64,000 nt of DNA from Hawksworthiomyces lignivorus (taxonomy: Eukaryota; Ascomycota; Sordariomycetes; Ophiostomatales; Ophiostomataceae). The stretch is taken from NCBI GenBank assembly GCA_002917075.1, contig NTMA01000018.1:186001-250000 (forward strand), given 5' to 3'. How positions within the stretch are numbered: the stretch's first letter is position 1; each line of letters starts with the position of its first letter. A program made the position numbers and the translations under genes. Below the pieces are notes generated by a model, which did no database searches, was not told where the DNA came from, and was given only the letters and a program-made list of their open reading frames with translations. Of this stretch, positions 36,022 to 45,975 are shown piece by piece.

Positions 36022-37410
36022 TTACTTGGTGCTCAGAGCCACGACGCCCGGCAGGGCCTTGCCCTCCAGCAGCTCCAGGCTGGCGCCGCCGCCGGTGGAG
36101 ACGTGGCTGAGCTTGTCCTCGGCGCCGTACTTGGCGGCGACGGTGGCGGTGTCGCCGCCGCCGATGATGACGATCTTGCCCTTCTGGGCGGCCTCGACGG
36201 CGGCGTCGAGGGTGGCCTTGGTGCCGGCGGCGAACTTGTCGAACTCGAAGACGCCGGCGGGGCCGTTCCACAGGATGGTCTCGGAGGCGTCGATGGCCTC
36301 CTTGAAGAGCTTGACGCTCTCGGGGCCGCAGTCGAGGCCCATCCAGCCGTCGGGGATGCCGTCCTTGTCGGTGGCGGCGCCGACGGTGGCGTCGGGCGCG
36401 AACTTGTCAGCGGTGACGTAGTCGACGGGCAGGATGATCTTGACGTCGTTCTTGGCGGCCTTGTCGACGAGCTCCTGCACCGTCTTGGAGCCGGCCTCGT
36501 CAAAGAGCGAGTTGCCGATGGGCACGTTGTACAGCGTCTTCTTGAAGGTGAAGGCCATGCCGCCGCAGATGATGAGCGTGTTGACCTTGTCCAGCAGGTT
36601 GTTGACCAGCTGGATCTTGTCCGAGACCTTGGAGCCGCCCAGGATGGCCAGGAAGGGGCGCTTGGGGCTCTCCAGGGCCTTGGCGAAGTAGTCCAGCTCC
36701 TTCTTGACCAGGAAGCCGGCGGCCTTCTGGGGCAGCTCGACGCCGACCATGGACGAGTGGGCCCGGTGAGCCGTGCCGAAAGCGTCGTCTGGTTTTGCGG
36801 AGAGAGAGAGTCAGCGATGCAATTCAGAACCGCCCTTGGCAAATCTCCACATGGACAGCCGAGGCTAATGAATTTGGAGGTAAGAAGATGTTGTGGGGGG
36901 AGGGGGGGGGGGGACCGTACTGATGTACACGTCACCGAGCCTGGTGAGGCCCTGGCGGAACTCCTCGACCTTGGCCTTGTCGGCCTTGACCTTGGCACCG
37001 GTCTCGTCGACGCCCTTGCCCTCCTCCTCAATGTGGAAGCGCAGGTTCTCCAGGAGGATGACGTCGCCGTGGCTGGCCTTGCTGACAATCTCCTCGACCT
37101 CCGGGCCGACGCAGTCGGGCGCAAAGGTGACCTTCTTGCCGCCCAGCAGCTTCTCCAGCTCCGGGACGACCGGGGCCAGGCTGTACTTGGGGTTGACGCG
37201 GCCGTCGGGGCGGCCCAGGTGGGACATCAGGATGACCGCCTTGGCGCCGTTGTCCAGAGCATACTTGATGGTGGGGATGGCGCCGGCAATGCGCTGGGTG
37301 TTGGTGACGTTCTTGTTGGCGTCGAGGGGCACGTTGAAGTCGACGCGGATGAGGACGCGCTTGTCCTTGACGTCGACGTCCTCGATAGAGAGCTTGTTGG
37401 TGAGAGACAT
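36022..37410 (-). CDS. PGK1: Phosphoglycerate kinase
   Basis: Two exons, 37410-36921 and 36788-36022, giving 418 aa, the standard fungal length. The cytosolic enzyme transfers the acyl phosphate of 1,3-bisphosphoglycerate to ADP in glycolysis. The N-terminal domain has RVDFNVPLD, the substrate-binding SHLGRPDG and LLENLRFH; the intron splits the conserved [18 protein letters not shown] inside the Asn codon. The C-terminal domain has LGGSKVSDK, the nucleotide-binding [10 protein letters not shown] and the hinge GGGDTA, ending at the conserved [21 protein letters not shown] 37410 is preferred: the frame is open upstream to 37578 but that part is not PGK-like. The 132-nt intron carries a run of 12 C (coding strand) near its donor. 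Strong codon bias and an AT-rich TATA-like region near 37580-37600 fit high expression. Confidence 0.98.
36902..36913 (+). repeat. G12 homopolymer in PGK intron
   Basis: Twelve consecutive G on the plus strand (C12 in the transcript), starting 7 nt inside the intron from the 5' splice site. Confidence 0.9.
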
Positions 37411-38748
37411 GATGTTCGTGTGTAGGTCGGAATACAAGGGGATATTGTCAATGAAAGATTTCAATTGGGTTCGTGAAGAGATGGACGCGGTCTCGAAGAG
37501 CTGCTTCTTGCAGAAAACCAAGATGACGCGAGCAGAAAAAAACCGCAGGTAGGAAAAGGAACGAGACGGATGGGCCAAGCTTCATATAATAATAATACCT
37601 ATCATACGAGGAAAATATCGTCCAATTGCTGCCCCTAGGAAGAAAAAAAAAACAAGCATGACAAAAACCACGCAGCTACGTCAGTATAGCAGCACCTGGA
37701 GGGGTAGGTCCATGGTGGCGGGGTTAATCATACAAAGAGAGAGAGCCTCACTAGAGCAACAGCCGCGCCTATGAGCCAAAATCACCCCACATCGAAGTAC
37801 AAAATTCTTAACATGAAATGAAGCTCTACACAGGTTAGCATCCACGAAAAGTTGATTGGCGCAGATGTATAAGATGTAGTTATAGAATGTATCAAAGCTA
37901 CGACATGCTTCCTTACAATACCACTCGCTCGCTGTTAGCACAGCGCACTGCTAGCAATGAGACAGCAGCCAGCAATTTACTAGCGGTTGCCGGTCCGATT
38001 GCTACGTATATCACGCAGTTCAGCCCGCAGCCAAGCAATGAGCAAATCGTAAAAAATGTACTTATTTCTAAAAATTGCATGTGCATGGAGGCCCCGTTTT
38101 CCGGCTGCGTCCGAAACAGAACGAAGTTGAAAATGTGAAAATTGCTTCTGAGATGCTGGAAAATGCCGAACACTCCAATGCTATGGGGCGTTGGCTGCTT
38201 ACCGTGGTTCTGTAGCACCTATCTACTCACTTGCCTAAAGACACGGCAGCTAATAGAATGGAAGAGCAAAACCACGCCGTGGCATCCATCACCGGTAATT
38301 TGCTGGCCGTGGATACGTTGGATTAGAGACTCTCGACAAACATCCACTGATAAAGGTGTGATCTTTTTAATAAATATGCTACAAAAAAAATCAGACAATA
38401 TGTGCGGCATCGATATCATCAGAGCAGTGTAGCAATGGTACCACTAAAGTCTGACATGTGCACAGTATAGTCACGTAGGTAGAATGTCTTAAAAAGTCAC
38501 ACTTCCAGCACCAGCGTTCATCTCCAACACGCACATGTATTATCAAGGGCAAAAAGGAAAAAAAAAAATTATTATTTTGAGAAAATTTCTAAGATCAACA
38601 AAGATATAAGAGCAAGCATGGCCGTCACTCGCGTCACATGTAGGCTTCGGCCTCATCCACTGAAGCACTGCTTAGCTCGCTGCTCCTCCACCATCGTTTA
38701 ATCACTTTCTGCAGAACTTTCGCCAGCAACGGCATTTTACTCGTGACG
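37411..38748. other. PGK promoter and intergenic region
   Basis: Left part is the PGK leader (pyrimidine-rich on the minus strand) and promoter. The remainder holds only short unrecognised frames. An A-run at 38560-38568 precedes the secreted-protein gene. Confidence 0.45.
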
Positions 38749-39216
38749 ATGCACTCACAAATGGCTCTTGCCTTATTTCTTTTGAGCGTGCTTATTCTCG
38801 CGACAAACGCTCAGATGTGCACAAAACCAGGCAATACAAGCTGTACGCTTAGCCTCGGTGGACAGATCAACCGGGATGATAGTATGTTGTTTGTACCTAC
38901 TAGCCGACCCAGCCCCTTTCACCCCCCATGCAACCCTGCTGACTCTTCTGGAGCCTCGCGCATCTGGTGGGACTGGGCCGTCGTCTACGACCACGAATGC
39001 AGGCAGATTGCCGTCGTAAACGGCCCACGACCGGGCGAGCCGATTGATGCTGGCCTGTCCTCTCCTGTCGTGATCAAAAAACTTCAGTCGCGCGGCAGAT
39101 ACAACAAGGCGAAAATGTGCTACGGAAGCTACTGTTACAGTGGCTATTTCGACTGCTTAGTGGATGGAGTCAACTGGAACAATTGTCAACATGCATTTCC
39201 CTGCACAGCCTCTTGA
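38749..39216 (+). CDS. Small secreted cysteine-containing protein
   Basis: Single-exon 155-aa protein. Residues 1-22 form a signal peptide (MHSQMALALFLLSVLILATNA) with a likely cleavage before QMC. The mature part has nine Cys, with a C-terminal cluster (KMCYGSYCYSGYFDC...NNC...FPC) and a central W-rich patch (RIWWDWAVVYDHEC). This matches no family that I recognise; size, secretion and Cys content are what one expects of candidate effectors or small antimicrobial secreted proteins, which is inference only. The frame extends two codons upstream to a GTG, but ATG 38749 is the first ATG. It is followed 490 nt later by the acyltransferase gene on the same strand. Confidence 0.7.
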   Translation: MHSQMALALFLLSVLILATNAQMCTKPGNTSCTLSLGGQINRDDSMLFVPTSRPSPFHPPCNPADSSGASRIWWDWAVVYDHECRQIAVVNGPRPGEPIDAGLSSPVVIKKLQSRGRYNKAKMCYGSYCYSGYFDCLVDGVNWNNCQHAFPCTAS

Positions 39217-39703
39217 CCGAGTCACTCGCTTGCAAAGTAAATTCAGACACTGGTTTTCAAAACTATTCAATCTGGCTCATTTTTGACATGGTTGGATTTT
39301 AATTTTTTTGCTTTTCTTATTTTGCATAAAACTTCTCAGAGTTCTTTTAAGCTATCACGTGAATTCAGCCTTGTCGTTGTTCAGCGCGGCTGGCATTGAT
39401 CCAGCACTAAGCGAGATATGAATCATTGTGAATAGTGATGATGAAGGTTAAATTACGGAGATCAATATCCGGCAAAGGCACGGCGAAGAAGTTCACTGGT
39501 GATGTGGATTTACATGCCTCAAGCCGTCTAGTTCAAATACAGGACAGTTGACCTGCAAATTATCCCGGCTTCGTTTAATCACGAATTTAGATTTTTGTAC
39601 GATCTCATCAGAGCGCAAAAGGAATTGTAGATAATTGCTTCTCGTCAATACAGCTTTTTATCAAAACAGCAACCAAGACAAAACAACAGCCAAGACAAGC
39701 GAC
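39217..39703. other. Intergenic, acyltransferase promoter
   Basis: AT-rich; no gene seen. Confidence 0.5.
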
Positions 39704-41188
39704 ATGACTCCCGTCACAATAACAACGCAAAGTCCAGAGGAAGCGGCCAATATGGACATTGGCATCTTTGGTCAGCAGCCAGGCATGCAGATATACACAC
39801 AGGTCACATACTGCTTTTCTGTGCCAGACGACAGCCTACGGCCTTCAATTATCGACGTCCTTCAAAAGGGCTTGCAGCGGCTGACGGCGACATTCCCGTG
39901 GCTCGCAGGAGAGGTCATCAATGCAGCCACGGGTCCCAATAGCGGGCGGTACGTGTTTCGGCCCTTAGAGCGCAAGCCGGAAATTGTGGTGAAAGATCTC
40001 GCCGAAACGCTCGCTCCCAATCTGACCATGGACATCCTGCGGGCCGAGGGCTTTCCCTTTCGGCTACTCGATGAGTCCGTGGTGGCACCCCGGCGAACGC
40101 TGCCTGGCTTCCCCGACGAGGCACACTTGACCGACAAGCCGGTATTGCTGGTGCAGGCGGGCTTCGTTCCCGGGGGCCTCCTGCTGACGTTTGTCGCCCA
40201 CCACGCGGTCATGGACATGGCTGGCCAGGGTGAGGTGATCCGCTGGTTCAGCAAAGCGTGCCGCGGCGAGCCCTTTACGGATGAGGAGCAGGCGGTGGGC
40301 AACTGCCGGCGGACCGATCTCGTAGAGCTTCTCGACCCAGAAGACGAGCCCCGACAGTACATTGCCGACCAGCTGATCCCCGCGGCGCCACCCTCGCCTC
40401 CGCCAGCGCCTCAGGCCGTGGAGGACAGCGACGCCGGGGCAGCTCCGCCGCCACCGCCGCAAAGCCAGACCAAAGAGACTTGGGAGGCGCCCGACGAGCC
40501 GGTCGCGGCGTCCTGGGCGTACTTTGAGTTCAGCGCCGCCAGCCTCGCCGCGCTTAAGAAGGAAGCGACGGCGACGCTGCCCGCGGACGCCGGCGTCGCG
40601 TTCGTGTCGACCAACGACGCCTGCACGGCGTTCATCTGGCAGTCCATCCTGCGCGCGCGCCTGCCGCGGCTGGCGCCCGGCACGCCGTCGACGCTGGCCC
40701 GCGCCGTCGACGTCCGCCGCGCCATGGGCGTGCCCGCCAGCTACCCGGGCCTCATGCAGAACATGACCATCCACACGGACGCCTCCGCTGCCAGCGTCTG
40801 CCGCGCGCCGCTCGGGGCGCTCGCCGCCCGCCTGCGCGCAGAGCTGGACCCCGCGCGCCTGCGCCAGCGCACGCGCGCCCTGGCCACCCTCATAGCGCGC
40901 GCCACCGCCGCCGCCATCTCGTTCGTGGGGCCCGTCGACCAGGCCCGGGGCGGCCTCATGCTCAGCTCGTGGACCGCCGTCCCCGCGCACGTCCTCGACT
41001 TCGGCCTCGGTGTCGGCCCGCCCATCGCCGTCCGCCGCCCCGCCTTCACCCCCGTCGAGAGCCTGCTCTACCTCATGCCGCTGGCCGCCGACGGGTCCGT
41101 CGCCGCCGCGCTGTGCCTGCGCGACGTCGACATGGCGCGCTTGCGCGCTGACCAGGTTTTCACTCAATACGGCCGCTACGTCGGCTAG
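39704..41188 (+). CDS. BAHD-type acyltransferase (TRI101-like)
   Basis: Single-exon 494-aa protein of the transferase family (PF02458-like) that acylates alcohols or amines of secondary metabolites with acyl-CoA, as trichothecene 3-O-acetyltransferase does. The catalytic HHxxxD motif is intact as HHAVMD at 166-171. The structural DFGWG motif appears as DFGLG in the C-terminal part (DFGLGVGPPIAVRRP), as in many fungal members. The N-terminal half has YTQVTYCFSVPDDS and LQRLTATFPWLAGEV, typical of the family. A Pro/Ala-rich loop (about 226-258) separates the two lobes. GC content rises strongly in the second half. ATG 39704 is the first in-frame ATG. No biosynthetic core enzyme lies nearby, so a detoxifying or stand-alone tailoring role is possible. 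Confidence 0.85.
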   Translation: MTPVTITTQSPEEAANMDIGIFGQQPGMQIYTQVTYCFSVPDDSLRPSIIDVLQKGLQRLTATFPWLAGEVINAATGPNSGRYVFRPLERKPEIVVKDLAETLAPNLTMDILRAEGFPFRLLDESVVAPRRTLPGFPDEAHLTDKPVLLVQAGFVPGGLLLTFVAHHAVMDMAGQGEVIRWFSKACRGEPFTDEEQAVGNCRRTDLVELLDPEDEPRQYIADQLIPAAPPSPPPAPQAVEDSDAGAAPPPPPQSQTKETWEAPDEPVAASWAYFEFSAASLAALKKEATATLPADAGVAFVSTNDACTAFIWQSILRARLPRLAPGTPSTLARAVDVRRAMGVPASYPGLMQNMTIHTDASAASVCRAPLGALAARLRAELDPARLRQRTRALATLIARATAAAISFVGPVDQARGGLMLSSWTAVPAHVLDFGLGVGPPIAVRRPAFTPVESLLYLMPLAADGSVAAALCLRDVDMARLRADQVFTQYGRYVG

Positions 41189-41504
41189 GGCAAAGAGTGC
41201 AAAAATCAAAGAAAAAAATAAAATAGAGAGGTTATATAAATAATGTAGAAACGTCAATAATATATAGACAATAGAGCTTACAAAATTTCCGGGTATTCCT
41301 CCTTTGGGGGTATTTCTAAGGCTAAAATACAATACTGGTAACATCCCATCCGCTGCACAAGTGAGGCGGCTAAATTTTGCCCTGCCATGAACATCATAAA
41401 TAAGGCCACCATAGAAGAAAGCTACGTAGTACCTCTTGCTCAGCTGGCCAGACTATTCCAATTCAGTAAACACTTATTCTATTCCTAGGCACTCTTTTGT
41501 TATT
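41189..41504. other. Intergenic region
   Basis: AT-rich, contains several AATAAA-like words just after the acyltransferase stop (AAAAAATAAAATAG near 41214) suited to polyadenylation. No gene seen. Confidence 0.5.
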
Positions 41505-42331
41505 ATGAATTCCATCTTTGGCCTTGGTAGAGTCAATCCTCTTTCAGTCCATACATATCGTCAATTCCTTCTATTGTATGCTCTCTTTCTCGTTGGACAG
41601 GTCTTTGGCAGCTCTGTTGGAGGCAGTTTGGGAGGCAGTCCAGGCAATAGGCGCAGCATCAATTATGAGTACCAAGAAAAGAGCTTGGCCCAGACCAACT
41701 GCACAGCTCAGTCAATGGGCTGTGCGGGCAACGAAATGAAGGACAAGAAAGGGAGCAGCCGTCGTGCACTAAGCTGCCGCCAACCAGCTTGGGTTGTTAC
41801 CCAGTTCAGCTTCAACCGCACATGGAGTGCAGATTCGGATCCCACAAAAAGGATGCCCATTTTTGACGAAGTCGGGTTCTCGTATTACAGCACGGCAGTA
41901 GACATAAATGACTCCAGGGATGCGGGAGATACAAATAGCACGGAGCATACGGTTGGGAAAATGCATTCTTGTTCGGCCACAAGCGGCAACCAAGGCATCT
42001 TCGATGGCATTCTGCAACTCGTCTGTGAGAACTACGAACCGAGCGGCCTGGGATTCAAGTTTGACGGCGGTTCAATGCTTCTAACCTTGTTCCAAGATTG
42101 GACTTGCGCTGGTATGGACAACGATCACGTGTGAGTATTAGTGTGAAAGGAACCCTCAGCTTCAAATGTAAGCGTGTCTCACTGGCGTCTCGTAGGAATC
42201 GATTCAGCGGGCTCGGGAGTTCCATCTTGCAACTTCATTGCACCACTTCGGCCAGCCCAGAATGCTGTGAGCTGCCTAAGCCTGCAAGAGTGACGATGGC
42301 AAATCTCACCGTACAGTTAAACAGTGCGTGA
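41505..42331 (+). CDS. Secreted Cys-containing hypothetical protein
   Basis: Two exons, 41505-42130 and 42196-42331 (65-nt intron, GTGAGT..GTAG), giving 253 aa. A hydrophobic segment at about 19-35 (RQFLLLYALFLVGQVFG) looks like a signal peptide with a long n-region. The mature part has nine Cys, including a terminal CC pair, and Trp/Phe patches (WVVTQFSFNRTW, LTLFQDWTCAGMDNDH) that resemble small secreted beta-sandwich proteins of the AA1-like type; this match is only by general pattern. The splice is supported because both sides keep frame and the acceptor exon adds the last three Cys. Function unknown. Confidence 0.65.
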
Positions 42332-43118
42332 GCAGCTGGCTCCATGCGAACCACGTCGTTGTGTAGAACAAAGTGATCGACAGGGTTTCGTTCGGTCCGG
42401 GAGCCGCAATGCTGGGCGTTTGATCAGGACCAGCTACCGGCTACCAGACCTAGAACTTCCACTTTCTGCCAGCTGGCTTTGGTTAACACAGACACGAAAC
42501 ATCCTTGTGAACCCGAGCGTGGTCTCCAATATGGATACTTTTCATCAAGAACTCGCCCAAGTTCAAAGCTTGGAGCCTGCCAAGTGCTCGCATTCGCATT
42601 GACACGAGACTGACGTTTTCGGCAAGGTACTAACTATCCGTATTACGACGGCTTACGGGAGTACCGAGTACACGACCTTCCAAAATAGGGACGTCTCCAC
42701 TTTCTTTGTTAGTGTCGATGATCCAGATGCAGATTGTGAAGTATGCCGATTCAAAGGATTCCAATCGCTCTCCAAGGGGACACTGAAGTGAGGACAGCTC
42801 CCGCGCCATATGCAGTGGTGCATTACGTTGACAAAAGATTCGATACAATATATCGTAAATCCGGACTGCCGCCACACTCGTGCCGATTGCGAAAAAAATT
42901 CTCGACATTGACGGCCCGTATGACTCGTTCGGCTTAATTACGTCTCTAGTGCACTGCTGGCATACCTTTAATCAGGTACTTTAGCTCCGTCTCCATTGAT
43001 AAAAGACCGGCGGCAGCTTTGTTATCTCTCGTTACTTCTTTACCCTTTCTCCCCAACACAGTAGCCGACGGACCTTTGCAAGATTTTACGGTTCCAAAGC
43101 CCCCCAACTAATCACAAT
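42332..43118. other. Intergenic, possible gene relic
   Basis: One plus-strand frame is open from 42324 to about 42788 except for a single TGA at 42600-42602; the second part contains a protein-like stretch (TAYGSTEYTTFQNRDVSTFF). It has no start, no domain and no clear splice sites, so I list it only as a possible relic. The right end is the promoter of the GNAT gene. Confidence 0.25.
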
Positions 43119-43775
43119 ATGGCCACCACTCTCCAATTGCGCCCTGCTACCAAGGAGGACGTTGATAGACTCGCCGAAGTCTATTTCGCCGCATTCGGTG
43201 CCAATCCGATCCAGGAGCGCATCTTCCCGGCGCGCTCGGCCCAGTCGCAGGCATTTTGGCATAAGAACCTAACGGAAGACGTGGCCAACCCCAATAACCG
43301 CTGTCAGGCCGTGGTAGATCCGGCCACGAACGAGATCGTCGCGTTCGCCATCTGGCAGGCGCCGCGGCTGCCCACGGATCCCGTGCCGCCCATGCCGCCG
43401 CGCGACGTGTGGCCCACCGACGGCGACCCAGACGCAGCCGTGAGGTTCTTTGGTGAGCTGAGAAACCAGCATGAGCGTCTCATGACCGACCCCGCCACGG
43501 GCCTCCAGATCCCGCACTGGTTTCTGGAGCTGATCGCGACGCACCCTGACCACCAAGGCCGGGGCGCCGCAGGCCTTCTGCTACGGTATGGCGCGAACCA
43601 GGCAGACGCTGCTGGTGTGCCCTGTTACCTGGATGCGACACCTGAGGGCCGGCGCGTGTACGCATCGCCGGGTCACGGGTACCGCGTGATATTGACCAAA
43701 ACATACTTTGAAGGAACGTACGACCACGTGTATATGCTACGGGATCCGCGCAAAGCGGAGGCTGCAGAGGCATAA
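43119..43775 (+). CDS. GNAT-family N-acetyltransferase
   Basis: Single-exon 218-aa protein. The N terminus LQLRPATKEDVDRLAEVYFAAF is the typical GNAT beta1-alpha1 start, and motif A for acetyl-CoA pyrophosphate binding reads LELIATHPDHQGRGAAGLLL (about 139-158; Q/RxxGxG/A type as QGRGAA). The C-terminal part (YLDATPEGRRVYASPGHGYR) matches the beta5-beta6 area of the fungal GNATs that acetylate small amines or unknown metabolites. It is convergent with the GMC oxidoreductase, stop codons about 160 nt apart; GAATAAAG right after the stop could be its polyadenylation signal. Substrate unknown. Confidence 0.9.
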   Translation: MATTLQLRPATKEDVDRLAEVYFAAFGANPIQERIFPARSAQSQAFWHKNLTEDVANPNNRCQAVVDPATNEIVAFAIWQAPRLPTDPVPPMPPRDVWPTDGDPDAAVRFFGELRNQHERLMTDPATGLQIPHWFLELIATHPDHQGRGAAGLLLRYGANQADAAGVPCYLDATPEGRRVYASPGHGYRVILTKTYFEGTYDHVYMLRDPRKAEAAEA

Positions 43776-43933
43776 GAATAAAGGGGATCATGTACACTAA
43801 AATCAAACTTTTTTTTTTCGTCCTACTTTGGGTCTCTCGAAAAGGATCCAAGGTGTCATAGCATAGAGCGTTTCTTCCAATTTTGTTGCGGACTTCTTCT
43901 TCCTCGTTCCGTTTGCCAGTGCATGTCGGCTGC

Positions 43934-45975
43934 TCACGTTTGCGGCGCGATGGCCGTTCCCGCCTTCAGCTCGGCCAGCATGTCGTCCGACGCCTTCTGG
44001 CTGATGATGAACGTCGGCGCCACGGGGAACACGCCCGGAATGCGCGCAAAGGCGCTGGCGTCGACGACGCGCAGGCCGGCGATGCCGCGCACGCGGAACT
44101 TGCTGTCGAGCACGGCCAGCGGGTCGCTGTCGGCGCCGATGTGGTTCGTGCAGGTGGGGTGGTGGCCGAAGGTCTGCTTGTAGATCCAGGCCTCGTCGTA
44201 GTCGCTGCAGACGCCGCCGGCGGTGCCGGTGTGCGCGGCGGGGTCGGCCGCGTGCGGGCAGGGCGGCTCGACCGTCGTGATGTTGGCCCGCGCGTAGACG
44301 CTGCGGATCCACGCCACCATGTCCTTCATGGCGCCGAGGTCCGGGTCGCTGGCGCCGCCCGTGTACAGGTTGAAGTTGATCTCAGGCGTGTCGGCCGGGT
44401 CGGCCGAGCGCAGCTTGACCCAGCCCTCGCGGCCCACGGTCGAGCCCTTGACGATGCTGACGCCGTACGGCTGCGGCGGCTCCGGCGCCAGCGTGGCCGT
44501 CTGGTCGTCCGGGTAGAAGCCGCGGAAGATGAAGCCCTCGCCGCCCATGAGGAAGACGTCGCGCTCCTTGTCGGCGGCGGCGAGGCTGCTGCTGCTGCTG
44601 CCGTTGCCGCCGCCGCTGCCGCCGTACGGCGCGTGCTGCGAGCGCACCATAGCCACGCCCGCCGAGCCGTCGCCCGCCGGCCCGCTGCCCACGATGGGCA
44701 TCTCCTGGTTGTCCATCAGGTTCCGGCCGACGCCCGGCAGGTCGTGCACCACGGGGATGCCCAGCGCCTTCAGGTCGGCCGCGGGGCCCACGCCGCTCAG
44801 CTGCAGCAGCTGCGGCGAGTTGAACGCGCCGCCCGCCACGATCACCTCACGCCTCGCCTGCACCGACTTGCACACGCGCGTGCCCTTGACGTACCGCTGC
44901 CGCCGGTCGCTGCCGTAGACGGCCGTGCCCACGGTAAACTCGACGCCAACGGCGCGCGGCTTGGTGCTGTTGCCGCCGCCCGCTGTGCCGTTCCGGTCAA
45001 AGACGACCTTGGTCGCGAACGAGTGCAGAGAGAGCGTCAGCGTCGTCGTGTTCGCGGCCAGCGCGTCCTGGATGTAGTAGCGCGAGCTGTAGCGCGAGCT
45101 GTCCGCGTATATGTGCCGAACCAGCCCGTAGATGCTCTGGACGTGGTCGCGGTCTGCCGTGCGCTCGTTGGGGTCGCGGGTGAGCAGGTCGGCCATAGCC
45201 CAGTTGGTCAGATTCAAGTCCTTTGCATAGATCTGCATCACATTGTTGCCCTGCGGGTTCTCAGCGCGCTTGGTGTCCATATTGGTCTGGAAAAAGCCGT
45301 CAAACCCGTGGCCGGGGGTACCCCTGGGCAAGTAGTTGTTGTGCTCGATGCGCTCAAAGATCTTATGCATGTTCTCAGCCCTGTAAAGAGACCGGTTAAT
45401 TAGTACAGAGGGTTATACAAAAAAAGATGGTTGTGTAAGGTATTCACGAACTTCCAGCTGGCATCGCCTGTTACTTCGTAGTGATAGTCCCAGTCGCTGT
45501 CGCTTGGAAGCCACACACACATGGCGTTGATCATGGATGAGCCGCCCAGTGTGGCGCCGCGCGGATAATAGTTTCCCAGCAACTTGGACCCTTCCGGTGC
45601 ACCGTTGAGGCCGACCCAATACTGACCCTCTGGCGTCAGCCACGTCTGCCGGTTGTATTGTTCGTTGAGAGGGCTCCCCGCTGGGTAGCGCTGCGCAAAG
45701 AAGTCCCAGGTGACGGCCGGATCATAGTTGCTTTGGGGGTCGCTGTCATCGCCAGCTTCGATCATGAAAACTGAGTAGCCAGCCTTGGCCAAGTTGGTGC
45801 CGAGTACGCCGCCACCGGGGCCGGATCCCACAACCACGTAGTCGTACGTGCCCACCGACACTCGCGCCGGGGAACAGTCATCTGCACGACCTTGTCCCGC
45901 CAGTCCCAGCAGTGCCAGTGAGAGAAGAGCGTAGCCAATTTGGCTTCTCTTTCGAGAACCGCGGACAAGAGGCAT
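43934..45975 (-). CDS. Secreted GMC oxidoreductase (FAD)
   Basis: Two exons, 45975-45452 and 45380-43934, giving 656 aa. A signal peptide (1-31) suggests secretion. The FAD dinucleotide fold reads YVVVGSGPGGGVLGTNLAKAG with the ribose-binding Glu (FMIEAGDD). GMC signature 1 is around 137-160 (YYPRGATLGGSSMINAMCVW), and the catalytic His is in TCTNHIG (His588), followed by the family C-terminal block VVDASAFARIPGVFPV..TFIISQKASDDML. The intron donor is GTTCGT, weaker than usual, but only this junction joins ASWK to AENMHKIFERIE in frame. Secreted fungal members oxidise alcohols, sugars or cellobiose and supply H2O2 or electrons to lytic oxidases. It is divergent from the sugar transporter, which suggests shared control. 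Confidence 0.92.

Noticed and set aside
35977..37425. 482-codon plus-strand frame opposite PGK1
   Set aside because: It is the complement of a highly codon-biased gene; its Gly/Leu/Asp/Val-rich translation has no domain.
43883..45403. 506-codon plus-strand frame opposite the GMC oxidoreductase
   Set aside because: Shadow of exon 2 of the real gene, no domain.
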